In this document: positions 1 through 6,903 of the stretch, one piece after another
Numbering within the stretch: the stretch's first letter is position 1
Layout of the letters: each line of letters begins with the position of its first letter
Assembly (NCBI GenBank): GCA_028707745.1
Contig: JAQWAJ010000051.1
Span: forward strand, 1 to 8,769
Length of the DNA: 8,769 bases
From: Bacteroidales bacterium
GTDB taxonomy: Bacteria > Bacteroidota > Bacteroidia > Bacteroidales > UBA12481
Direction: 5' to 3'
Program-made: the position numbers and the translations under genes
The notes under the pieces: generated by a model
The model's database searches: none
Seen by the model: only the letters and a program-made list of their open reading frames with translations
What the model was told of the DNA's origin: nothing

Positions 1-1641
1 TTATATTATGGAGAGGTTGTTCCGTCGGAAATTCAGGGAATGCTTGACGCCATCACTAAACAGGTGATACCGGAGGAAAATCTGATCGGGCAGATGGTGC
101 TGGGCACCCAGCAACCCTGGGAGGAAATACCGGACTGGAAGGAACATCCGTTCTTTAAGCATCAGACGAGGACTATAACACAACTGAGTGGGGTTATTGA
201 TCCCTGTTCGATATCGGATTATATTGGCTGGGGGGGCTACCGGTCGTTTTATAAAAGCATCCGGTATTATTCCGATACGGAAATATTAAATATGATCGAA
301 GGGAGTGGCCTGAGAGGTCGCTCCGGATCCGGATTTCCGGCTGCACAGAAATGGGCAAGCGCTGTCGGGACTCCCAGCGATAAAAGATTTGTTCTTTGCA
401 ATGCCGACGAATCGGATCCCGGAGGATATATGCATCGGGTACTGATCGAAAGCAATCCGCACCTGATTCTCGAAGGCGTCATGCTGGCCGCTTATACCAT
501 CGGGGCCAACCATGCGATTATCTATACCCGTTCGCGTTACCGCATGGCTGTTAAAAGAATTCAATGTGCCATTAATCAGGCACGTGAACTCGGATTGATA
601 GGCCAGGATATATTAAACAGTGGCTATACTCTTGATATTCAGCTGAAAAGAGGGCCTGGTGCATACGTATGCGGCGAAGAAACCGCCCTGATTGCCAGTC
701 TTGAAGGAAAGCGGGGTTCTCCGAGAACAAAACCTCCGTATCCTTCCACATTCGGCCTGTTTGGCAAGCCAACCCTGGTGCATAATATTGAAACACTGGC
801 TCAGGTTCCGATTATCATCGATAAAGGTCCGGACTGGTATAGACAGACCGGTACAAGCGGATCGACGGGGACCAAACTGTTTAGCCTGGCAGGAAAGATA
901 AAGAGACTGGGTGTTGTGGAAGTCCCTTTCGGAACTCCGCTCGGAGAGGTTATCAACGATATGGGTGGAGGTACCGTCAGCGGGCTTCCTGCAAAAGCTG
1001 TATTGCTGGGCGGGCCTTCGGGTCAGTTTGTACCTCCGTCGAAATTCGATATTCCGCTTGATATTGACCGGTTCAGGGAAGATCATCAGGTATTGGGTTC
1101 AGGAAGTATGGTTCTTCTGGATGAGGAGAGTTGTCCGGTGAATCTGATCAAGAATATGATGGATTTTATACAGCAGGAGAGTTGTGGCAAATGTATTCCC
1201 TGCAGGGATGGCTCCAGCAGTATCATGAAGACTCTTACGCTGATATCGAGCCGGTCGATGCCTGAACAAAAGTACGAGGCTCTTGACCGTTTCAAAGGAG
1301 TTACCGGCATGCTTGAGCTGGCTGAAGTCATGCAGTCGACCTCTTTATGCGGATTGGGCAAGAGTGCTCCGAATCCGCTGATCAGTTGCATGGAGTTATT
1401 CAGGGAAGAGCTGGAGGAACATGTGTTCGACAGAAACTGCCGGGCCGGCGTATGTATGAATATGAGGTCGTTTACGGTCGATCCGGTTGCCTGCAACGGA
1501 TGTAACCTTTGCTTTACCAAGTGCCCGGAGAAAGCGATCATCGGAACGCCCCGGCAGGTTCATTATATTGTGGATGATCTTTGCACCGGTTGCGGTAAGT
1601 GCTTCGAAGTTTGCAAGTTTAACGCCATACTCGTGGAATAA
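1..1641 (+). CDS. hydB: NADH-dehydrogenase 51 kDa-like (NuoF/HydB) subunit of an NAD-linked [FeFe]-hydrogenase, 5' partial
   Basis: This is the diaphorase subunit that carries FMN and iron-sulfur clusters and exchanges electrons between NAD(H) and the HydA-type partner, in the cytosol. The reading frame is open from base 1, and the codons before the first ATG (base 40) read YYGEVVPSEI, which matches the family's segment before the FMN domain. The gene therefore starts upstream, where its thioredoxin-like [2Fe-2S] domain would lie. Numbering from Met at base 40: the FMN/NADH glycine-rich loop is at 90-105 (GLRGRSGSGFP), CNADESDPGG at 120-129 and GAYVCGEETAL at 207-217. A [4Fe-4S] site uses C382, C385, C388 and C437. 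A C-terminal two-[4Fe-4S] ferredoxin uses C485/488/491/495 and C515/518/521/525. The C-terminal ferredoxin is typical of HydB/HndC and absent from complex I NuoF. Some loop glycines are serines (S95, S97, S125). The next gene starts 11 bases downstream. The family is sure; NAD versus NADP specificity cannot be read. Confidence 0.93.
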   Translation, partial: LYYGEVVPSEIQGMLDAITKQVIPEENLIGQMVLGTQQPWEEIPDWKEHPFFKHQTRTITQLSGVIDPCSISDYIGWGGYRSFYKSIRYYSDTEILNMIEGSGLRGRSGSGFPAAQKWASAVGTPSDKRFVLCNADESDPGGYMHRVLIESNPHLILEGVMLAAYTIGANHAIIYTRSRYRMAVKRIQCAINQARELGLIGQDILNSGYTLDIQLKRGPGAYVCGEETALIASLEGKRGSPRTKPPYPSTFGLFGKPTLVHNIETLAQVPIIIDKGPDWYRQTGTSGSTGTKLFSLAGKIKRLGVVEVPFGTPLGEVINDMGGGTVSGLPAKAVLLGGPSGQFVPPSKFDIPLDIDRFREDHQVLGSGSMVLLDEESCPVNLIKNMMDFIQQESCGKCIPCRDGSSSIMKTLTLISSRSMPEQKYEALDRFKGVTGMLELAEVMQSTSLCGLGKSAPNPLISCMELFREELEEHVFDRNCRAGVCMNMRSFTVDPVACNGCNLCFTKCPEKAIIGTPRQVHYIVDDLCTGCGKCFEVCKFNAILVE

Positions 1642-1652
1642 TTCGTCAAGCT

Positions 1653-3350
1653 ATGGTCATCGAAATTGAAGTCAACGGTCGGAAAATAAAAACACAGAAA
1701 GGTGTATTGATCCTGGATGCACTGATTGCCAATGGTATTCATGTGCCTACACTCTGTCACATGGAAGGGTTCAAGCCATCCGGGGCATGCCGTTTATGTG
1801 TGGTTGAGGTTGAGGGATGCTCCGATCTTATCCCTTCGTGCTCTTTTTATGTCGAAGAATCGATAAAGATCCAAACTCACTCGGCAAAAGTGATCAGAGC
1901 CCGAAAAGCGATTCTGGAACTGCTGTTATCGAATCATACGGATGGCTGTTTATACTGTGACCATGACAAATGGTGTAAGTTGCAGGACCTGGCATCAGAG
2001 TTGAATGTTTCGGAGCGGAAGTTAAGCGGGCCGGTCAGGCGAAAAAAAATCGACAATACCAGCCAGACTATCATCCGGGATCCTTCAAAATGCATTCTAT
2101 GCAGCCGTTGTGTAAGGGTTTGTGAAGAGATACAGATCGTTGCGGCCCTGGATTTCCTTAACCGCGGAAACCGGATGGAAATTGGCACGGTCCTTGGCAA
2201 AGGTCTGAACTATAGTTCATGCATCAGTTGCGGGCAGTGTATTCAGGTATGTCCGACAGGTGCCCTCAAAGAAAAGAGTCATCTGGATCAGGTTGGCGGT
2301 TTGCTCAACGATCATCATAAAATCGCGGTTGCCCTTATTGATCCGGCCGTATATGTCACTCTCGGCGAGTATTATGGTTTTAAACCCAGTCGCGAGTTTT
2401 CGTCGATATTAGTCAATGCGCTGAAACGAATCGGTTTTCAGAAAGTGTATAGTACAGGGTGGGGAATGGAGTATCAGGCTGGTAGCCTGATGAATATGCT
2501 GATGGACAGAGTTTCAGGAACCGATAAAGGTCCCCTGATTTTATCTGAATGTCCGTCAGTGGTCAGGTACATCAGTCAAAGCCGGCCGGATCTTTTGTCA
2601 CTTCTGGTGCCATTAGCGCCCGGCAGGCAATTAATGACCCATCTGCTGCGTGAAAAAATCAGCAAGCAAACGGGTAGGCTCGTTTCAGACATTGTCATTG
2701 TACATTTGACTTCATGTATTGCAGCCAAGGATGAAACAGTTGCGGCCTTGAAAAAGAAGAATCCCGACTGTTTTCCGGATTTTGCATTATCCACCAGGGA
2801 AGTATTCCGTTTGATCAGGCAGTTCGGTATTCAGATGGATAGCCTGACTCCTGAATCCCAGGAGGATCAGATGGGCCCGGGAGCGAGGTCTGGTCATTTG
2901 AGTGCAATTTCAGGAGGATATCTTGAAATGCTTACACGAATTCTCATGGCCAGAGCGCCGGAGATTTCCATTACCAGCGAAAAAGTGGGTAAAATCAAGG
3001 GACCGAAGGATGTGAAGGAGATTAGCTGGGAAACTGAAAATAAACGGTTGGTGGTTTCTTCAGTAAGCTCTATTGTTCAGCTTGAAGCCTATCTGAAAGA
3101 GATAAAAAACAAGAACAGGAAGATCGATCTGATCGAAGTGATGGCTTGTCCTCACGGTTGCATCAACGGTGGCGGACAACCCTGCCGGGGAGTCGACCGG
3201 AATTTGCGGAACCGCCTGAAGGGAGTTCTCGATTGGGATGAGAAGTATACGGGCACACCGACCTTGGAACACCTGGATGTCCCGGCTGATATAAACTTGC
3301 ACGAAGAGGATATTATGGCGAGTTTTGTACCACGCCTGATTACTAAATAA
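1653..3350 (+). CDS. hydA: Divergent HydA-type [FeFe]-hydrogenase subunit with NuoG-like iron-sulfur domains and altered active site
   Basis: This is the H-cluster subunit (565 aa) expected to pair with the HydB-like protein. Its domains in order are: an N-terminal [2Fe-2S] ferredoxin (C35, C46, C49, C63); the His-ligated [4Fe-4S] site (H95, C99, C102, C108); two [4Fe-4S] clusters (C147/150/153/157 and C190/193/196/200); and the H-cluster domain from about 222. The four H-cluster cysteines are present at C300 (motif L1), C355 (L2), and C499 and C503 (L3, EVMACPHGC then GGGQP). L1, however, reads LSECP instead of TSCCP, so the proton-relay cysteine is Glu299. L2 reads TSCIAAKDE instead of MPCxxKKxE, losing the Met and the first Lys. 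The conserved glutamates of the usual MEEATE segment (about 278-282) are not recognisable, and neither is the RKSxENP motif after L3. Length is close to the roughly 575 aa of monomeric clostridial enzymes. The start is the ATG directly before the ferredoxin beta strand, 11 bases after hydB. Family assignment is firm, but ordinary H2 turnover is doubtful. Confidence 0.9.
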   Translation: MVIEIEVNGRKIKTQKGVLILDALIANGIHVPTLCHMEGFKPSGACRLCVVEVEGCSDLIPSCSFYVEESIKIQTHSAKVIRARKAILELLLSNHTDGCLYCDHDKWCKLQDLASELNVSERKLSGPVRRKKIDNTSQTIIRDPSKCILCSRCVRVCEEIQIVAALDFLNRGNRMEIGTVLGKGLNYSSCISCGQCIQVCPTGALKEKSHLDQVGGLLNDHHKIAVALIDPAVYVTLGEYYGFKPSREFSSILVNALKRIGFQKVYSTGWGMEYQAGSLMNMLMDRVSGTDKGPLILSECPSVVRYISQSRPDLLSLLVPLAPGRQLMTHLLREKISKQTGRLVSDIVIVHLTSCIAAKDETVAALKKKNPDCFPDFALSTREVFRLIRQFGIQMDSLTPESQEDQMGPGARSGHLSAISGGYLEMLTRILMARAPEISITSEKVGKIKGPKDVKEISWETENKRLVVSSVSSIVQLEAYLKEIKNKNRKIDLIEVMACPHGCINGGGQPCRGVDRNLRNRLKGVLDWDEKYTGTPTLEHLDVPADINLHEEDIMASFVPRLITK

Positions 3351-3357
3351 TACTCCG

Positions 3358-5346
3358 ATGGCAGATACAGGGAATAAAAAACTAGTAACAACCATTCCGG
3401 ATAAATGCAGGGTCTGTTATACCTGTGTGCGTGAATGTCCGGCAAAGGCCATCCGGATTGTGAACGGACAGGCTGAGGTTATGCATGAAAGGTGCATCGG
3501 TTGTGGTAATTGCGTGAAAGTTTGTTCGCAGAATGCCAAAAACTACCTGAATGAAGAGAAGGAGGTTGTAGCATTGTTAAAATCGGGCAAACCTGTTGCT
3601 GCTTTAATTGCGCCCACCTTTCCGGCTGAATTCGGGGATCTGGCTGATCCGCACGAATTGGTTGGTGTATTGAGGGCCATCGGTTTTAAATATGTGTGTG
3701 AAGTGGCTTTCGGAGCTGATCTGGTGGCCAAGGCTTTTACCGATATTTTTACCAATGAGGAACATCCGGCCGTGATTAGCTCGGACTGTCCGGCTGTTGT
3801 CTATTATGTACGTCAGTATCATCCGGATCTGGTTCCTGCATTGGCCAGGATTGCCTCGCCGATGGTGGCGATGACGCGGGTGGTTAAAAAGAAATACGGG
3901 AAGAACATCAAGACCGTTTTTATCGGGCCCTGTATCAGTAAGAAAGCTGAGTCCGATGAGGTTGATCATGTTCTTACCTTCCAGGAAATCAGGCATTTAA
4001 TCAGACATAAAGGAATCAGGGCCGGTCAGATACAACCCTCGGAGTTTGATCCTCCGCTGGCCGGCAGGGGACTGATTTTCGGAGTCAAACGGGGAATGCT
4101 TCAGACCATTAATATCCCGGAGGATCTTTTCGATAGCAATGTTTTGGTTGCTGAAGGAAAGGTGAACTTTCCGGCTGCGATTGACGAGTTTGAAAAAGGG
4201 GTGATCGCTGACCAGCATCTGGAATTACTCTGTTGCGAAGGGTGTTTAATGGGGCCGGGGATGTCGCCTGACGGGAAAAGATATGCCAGACGCGCCCTGA
4301 TCGGGAATTATGTGAGGAGCAGGATTCATCAGCAGGATTCAAAAATCTGGAAAGATGAAATTGCCGAGTTTTCGACGCTTGACCTGACTCAGAGTTTTAC
4401 TCCGGTTGACCGGAGGCTGGCTTTGCCTTCGCCGGCAAAAATCAGGAAGGTTCTGGCATCCATCGGCAGGCAAAATCCCCAGGATCATCTGAACTGCGGA
4501 GCCTGTGGGTATGATTCGTGCCAAAGTCACGCCATCGCCATAGCGCAGGGATTGGCTGAGATCGATATGTGCCTTCCATACACCATCGAAATGATGCACC
4601 GTTCGATCATGGAGCTGAACTTTTCAAATGCCAAGCTGGCAAAGGTTCAGCAGGCGCTGAAACATTCGGAGAAACTGGCACACATGGGCCAGTTGTCGGC
4701 CGGGATCGCTCATGAGCTGAACAACCCACTGGGGGTGGTGATCATGTATGCCAACATTCTGCTTGATGAATGTGAAAATGAACAGACGAAGCAGGACCTG
4801 AGCCTGATTGTGTCACAGGCTGACCGATGCAAGAAAATCGTCGGCAATCTTCTTAATTTTGCCAGAAAGAATCAGGTACATCTCGAAGAGGTCAACCTGG
4901 TTAAACTGGCGCAGGACAGTCTGGCTTCTGTCGTCATTCCCGATCGTATCCAGACGATGATCGACAGCCGGGTTCAAAATGCCATGGCTTTTGTTGACAC
5001 CGAACAAATGACGCAGGTTTTGACCAATCTGATCAAAAATGCGGTTGATGCCATGTCAGAAAGTGGAAGCCTGACAATCAGAATTGAGAGCGATAAAGAG
5101 TTTTATGTGATCAGTGTTAAAGATACCGGCACGGGCATATCGCCGGAAAATATGGATAAAGTGTTCACTCCTTTTTTTACCACCAAGGAGATCGGAAAAG
5201 GGACCGGACTGGGTTTGGCCACCACCTACGGCATTATCAAGATGCACAAAGGCAAAATTGAGGTTGAATCCAACAATGATCCGGTGAAAGGTAAAACCGG
5301 AACCTGTTTTAAGATTTTATTACCCAGAAATAACGAGACGAACTAA
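3358..5346 (+). CDS. hydS: Sensory [FeFe]-hydrogenase fused to a histidine kinase (HydS-like, group C type)
   Basis: This soluble, probably cytosolic sensor kinase (662 aa) has no signal peptide or membrane segment. The N-terminal ferredoxin has two [4Fe-4S] motifs (C17/20/23/27 and C46/49/52/56). An H-cluster domain follows (about 75-300): L1 is SSDCP (Asp143, C144), L2 is GPCISKKAE (C192), and L3 is the shortened CCEGC with C292 and C296 in the ligand spacing. A further [4Fe-4S] module lies at C380/383/388/405 (CGACGYDSC). After a short, probably coiled-coil linker comes a HisKA domain with phospho-acceptor His452 (AHELNNP), then the ATPase domain: N box at N561, G1 at DTGTG (589-593), F box FTPFFTT and G2 GKGTGLGL (614-620). 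Replacement of the proton-relay cysteine and the short L3 are hallmarks of sensory, slow-turnover hydrogenases. I see no PAS domain between the iron-sulfur part and the kinase, though many relatives have one. It sits 7 bases after hydA and 2 bases before the receiver gene. The likely role is sensing H2 or redox state and phosphorylating a neighbouring receiver. Confidence 0.92.
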   Translation: MADTGNKKLVTTIPDKCRVCYTCVRECPAKAIRIVNGQAEVMHERCIGCGNCVKVCSQNAKNYLNEEKEVVALLKSGKPVAALIAPTFPAEFGDLADPHELVGVLRAIGFKYVCEVAFGADLVAKAFTDIFTNEEHPAVISSDCPAVVYYVRQYHPDLVPALARIASPMVAMTRVVKKKYGKNIKTVFIGPCISKKAESDEVDHVLTFQEIRHLIRHKGIRAGQIQPSEFDPPLAGRGLIFGVKRGMLQTINIPEDLFDSNVLVAEGKVNFPAAIDEFEKGVIADQHLELLCCEGCLMGPGMSPDGKRYARRALIGNYVRSRIHQQDSKIWKDEIAEFSTLDLTQSFTPVDRRLALPSPAKIRKVLASIGRQNPQDHLNCGACGYDSCQSHAIAIAQGLAEIDMCLPYTIEMMHRSIMELNFSNAKLAKVQQALKHSEKLAHMGQLSAGIAHELNNPLGVVIMYANILLDECENEQTKQDLSLIVSQADRCKKIVGNLLNFARKNQVHLEEVNLVKLAQDSLASVVIPDRIQTMIDSRVQNAMAFVDTEQMTQVLTNLIKNAVDAMSESGSLTIRIESDKEFYVISVKDTGTGISPENMDKVFTPFFTTKEIGKGTGLGLATTYGIIKMHKGKIEVESNNDPVKGKTGTCFKILLPRNNETN

Positions 5347-5348
5347 TC

Positions 5349-5747
5349 ATGGATACGGAATACAAACCGACAATTTTATTGGCAGACGATGATCCCGATT
5401 ATCTTTTTCAAATCGAATTTGCTTTAGAGAAAGCTGGATTTTCGGTCATCACCGCCGAGACTATGGAGGATGCGGAGTTGATCATTGAGACCGGTCATTT
5501 ATCGCTGGCCATCTTTGATTTGATGATGGAGAGAGATGATGCCGGCTTTATTCTTGCCTACCATGCCAAAAGGAAGCATCCGGAGATGCCGGTTATTTTG
5601 CTGACTGCCGTAACGGCTGAAACAGGCCGGCAATTTGGTTCAAACCTTTCGGGAGCAGATGGCTGGATCAAGGCTGACCTCTATCTGGAAAAAGGATTAC
5701 ACCCGGATCAGCTGATCGGGCACGTTAACTCTTTATTATTCCATTAA
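5349..5747 (+). CDS. Stand-alone response-regulator receiver domain
   Basis: This 132-aa protein is a single CheY-like receiver with nothing attached. The acidic pocket is D13-D15, the phospho-acceptor is Asp57 in AIFDLMM, the switch threonine is T86 in ILLTA, and the conserved lysine is K108 in DGWIKAD. It starts 2 bases after the stop of the hydrogenase-kinase gene and ends 1 base before the receiver-kinase gene. It is therefore almost certainly translated with them and is the obvious first phosphate acceptor for the HydS-like kinase. With no DNA-binding, enzymatic or other effector domain, it must act by protein contact or pass phosphate on. Its binding partner cannot be told from sequence. 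The usual dipeptide after the phospho-acceptor region (Pro-Gly in LPGMDG) is replaced by a longer acidic loop, ERDDAG. Confidence 0.9.
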   Translation: MDTEYKPTILLADDDPDYLFQIEFALEKAGFSVITAETMEDAELIIETGHLSLAIFDLMMERDDAGFILAYHAKRKHPEMPVILLTAVTAETGRQFGSNLSGADGWIKADLYLEKGLHPDQLIGHVNSLLFH

Positions 5748-5748
5748 C

Positions 5749-6873
5749 ATGCAAATGCTGAAAGTTTTAGTCGTGGATGATGAACCCGGAATCCGATCGG
5801 GAATCGATCGCATTCTGAGCAAGTTTACCGTCGGGTATCCATTTATGGATGAGGATATTGGTTATACCGTGTTCGAGGCCTCGACGGGAGAGGAGGCTAT
5901 CCGGATTTTTCACGAAAATCCGCCTGATATTGCCTTGCTCGATAATAAATTGCCCGGGATGGACGGCATTGAGGTTCTGGAGTATAACAAAAGGAACCAG
6001 CTAAACATCGAAGTGATGATGATCACCTCATTTGCTTCTTTGGAGCTGGCTGTGAAAGCCACCAATATCGGCGCGTATGATTTTGTGCCAAAGCCGTTTA
6101 CGCCTCAGGAGCTCCGGTCGTCGATGGAGAACATCACGAAGCACCTGTTTTTGAAGAAAATGACTCAGAAAATGAATACGCAGGGAAAGCAGATTCGTTT
6201 TCAATTCCTGTCGGTTCTTTCGCATGAGCTCAAAAACCCACTGAATTCCATTGAAGGTTATTTGAGAATGATGCAGGAGAGGCAAGCCGGAGATCAGATC
6301 GCATCGTACTCCGAGATGATCGATCGGGCCATGTCGAGAATCAGGGGGATGCGTGTATTGATCATGGACTTGCTTGATCTGACCAAAATTGAGTCTGGCA
6401 AGAAGAATCGCGAGATCCAGCAGGTTGACCTGGTGTCGATCGCGAAGATTTCTGCGGAGACCATGGGGCCGATGGCGATACAGATGGAAGTGGAAATCAT
6501 TCTGGAGTGCCCGGATGAACTTCAGATACAGGCTGATTCTGAAGAGATGGAAATTATTCTGAATAACCTGATCAGTAATGCCGTAAAGTACAACAAAACA
6601 GGAGGCAAGGTTTATTGCCGTCTGAAAAAAGACAACGCAAAACTGCTCATCGAAATTGAGGATACCGGCATCGGCATGCCGGATGTTGATATCCCGAAAC
6701 TTTTCAGAGAGTTTGTACGAATTCGCCAGAAAGAGACCAAGCATATCATGGGATCGGGTTTGGGGCTGAGTATTACGAAGAGAATTATCGATCTTTATAA
6801 CGGGACAATTGACGTGGAGAGTCATTTGGGAACAGGGTCGGTTTTCAGAGTGACCCTGCCCGTTTTGATCTAA
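5749..6873 (+). CDS. Receiver-histidine kinase hybrid (N-terminal receiver, C-terminal kinase)
   Basis: This is a soluble 374-aa two-component protein. The N-terminal receiver (about 4-125) has D10/D11/E12, phospho-acceptor Asp65 in LLDNKLPGMDG, T93 and K115 in FVPKPF. A helical linker (about 126-150) leads to a HisKA domain with His159 in SHELKNPLNS. The ATPase domain follows, with N box NNLISNAVKYN (N277), G1 box DTGIGMP (D305) and G2 GSGLGL (335-340). There is no membrane segment and no separate sensor domain, so the receiver itself is the likely input: phosphorylation at Asp65 would tune the kinase. It follows the lone receiver by one base, which supports a relay with the HydS-like kinase and that receiver. 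A second ATG (codon 3) is a possible alternative start; the first is preferred because it nearly abuts the upstream stop. The substrate of the kinase is unknown and no output domain is encoded nearby. Confidence 0.9.
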   Translation: MQMLKVLVVDDEPGIRSGIDRILSKFTVGYPFMDEDIGYTVFEASTGEEAIRIFHENPPDIALLDNKLPGMDGIEVLEYNKRNQLNIEVMMITSFASLELAVKATNIGAYDFVPKPFTPQELRSSMENITKHLFLKKMTQKMNTQGKQIRFQFLSVLSHELKNPLNSIEGYLRMMQERQAGDQIASYSEMIDRAMSRIRGMRVLIMDLLDLTKIESGKKNREIQQVDLVSIAKISAETMGPMAIQMEVEIILECPDELQIQADSEEMEIILNNLISNAVKYNKTGGKVYCRLKKDNAKLLIEIEDTGIGMPDVDIPKLFREFVRIRQKETKHIMGSGLGLSITKRIIDLYNGTIDVESHLGTGSVFRVTLPVLI

Positions 6874-6903
6874 TTGTGTTTGATAAAATAGGTTCTGATT
6901 ATC

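Noticed and set aside
40..42. ATG at base 40 as the true start of the HydB-like gene
   Set aside because: The frame is open back to base 1 and the preceding codons (YYGEVVPSEI) match the family segment just before the FMN domain, so the gene begins upstream of the window.
1653..3350. NuoG subunit of respiratory complex I
   Set aside because: The N-terminal clusters are NuoG-like, but the C-terminal part has the three H-cluster motifs (SECP, TSC with AAKDE, MACPHGC plus GGGQP), not the molybdopterin-like domain of NuoG.
5724..5748. GTTAA/TTAAC inverted repeat at the receiver/receiver-kinase junction, considered as a Rex operator
   Set aside because: The arms are only 5 bases with a 15-base spacer, unlike the compact TTGTTAA-type Rex palindrome, and the site lies in and at the end of a coding region.
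6665..6682. Perfect hairpin CCGGCAT-cggc-ATGCCGG
   Set aside because: It sits inside the conserved G1-box codons (TGIGMP) of the receiver-kinase gene and is explained by coding constraint; no T run follows.
6028..6825. Long antisense open frame (265 codons) opposite the receiver-kinase gene
   Set aside because: It lies wholly inside a well-supported gene on the other strand, has no recognisable domain, and its composition is that of a shadow frame.
6864..6896. Possible Bacteroidota-type promoter before rex (TTTG at 6864, TAGGTTCT at 6889, 21-base spacer)
   Set aside because: The downstream element misses two bases of the TAnnTTTG consensus and would place the transcript start at about the ATG; too weak to annotate.
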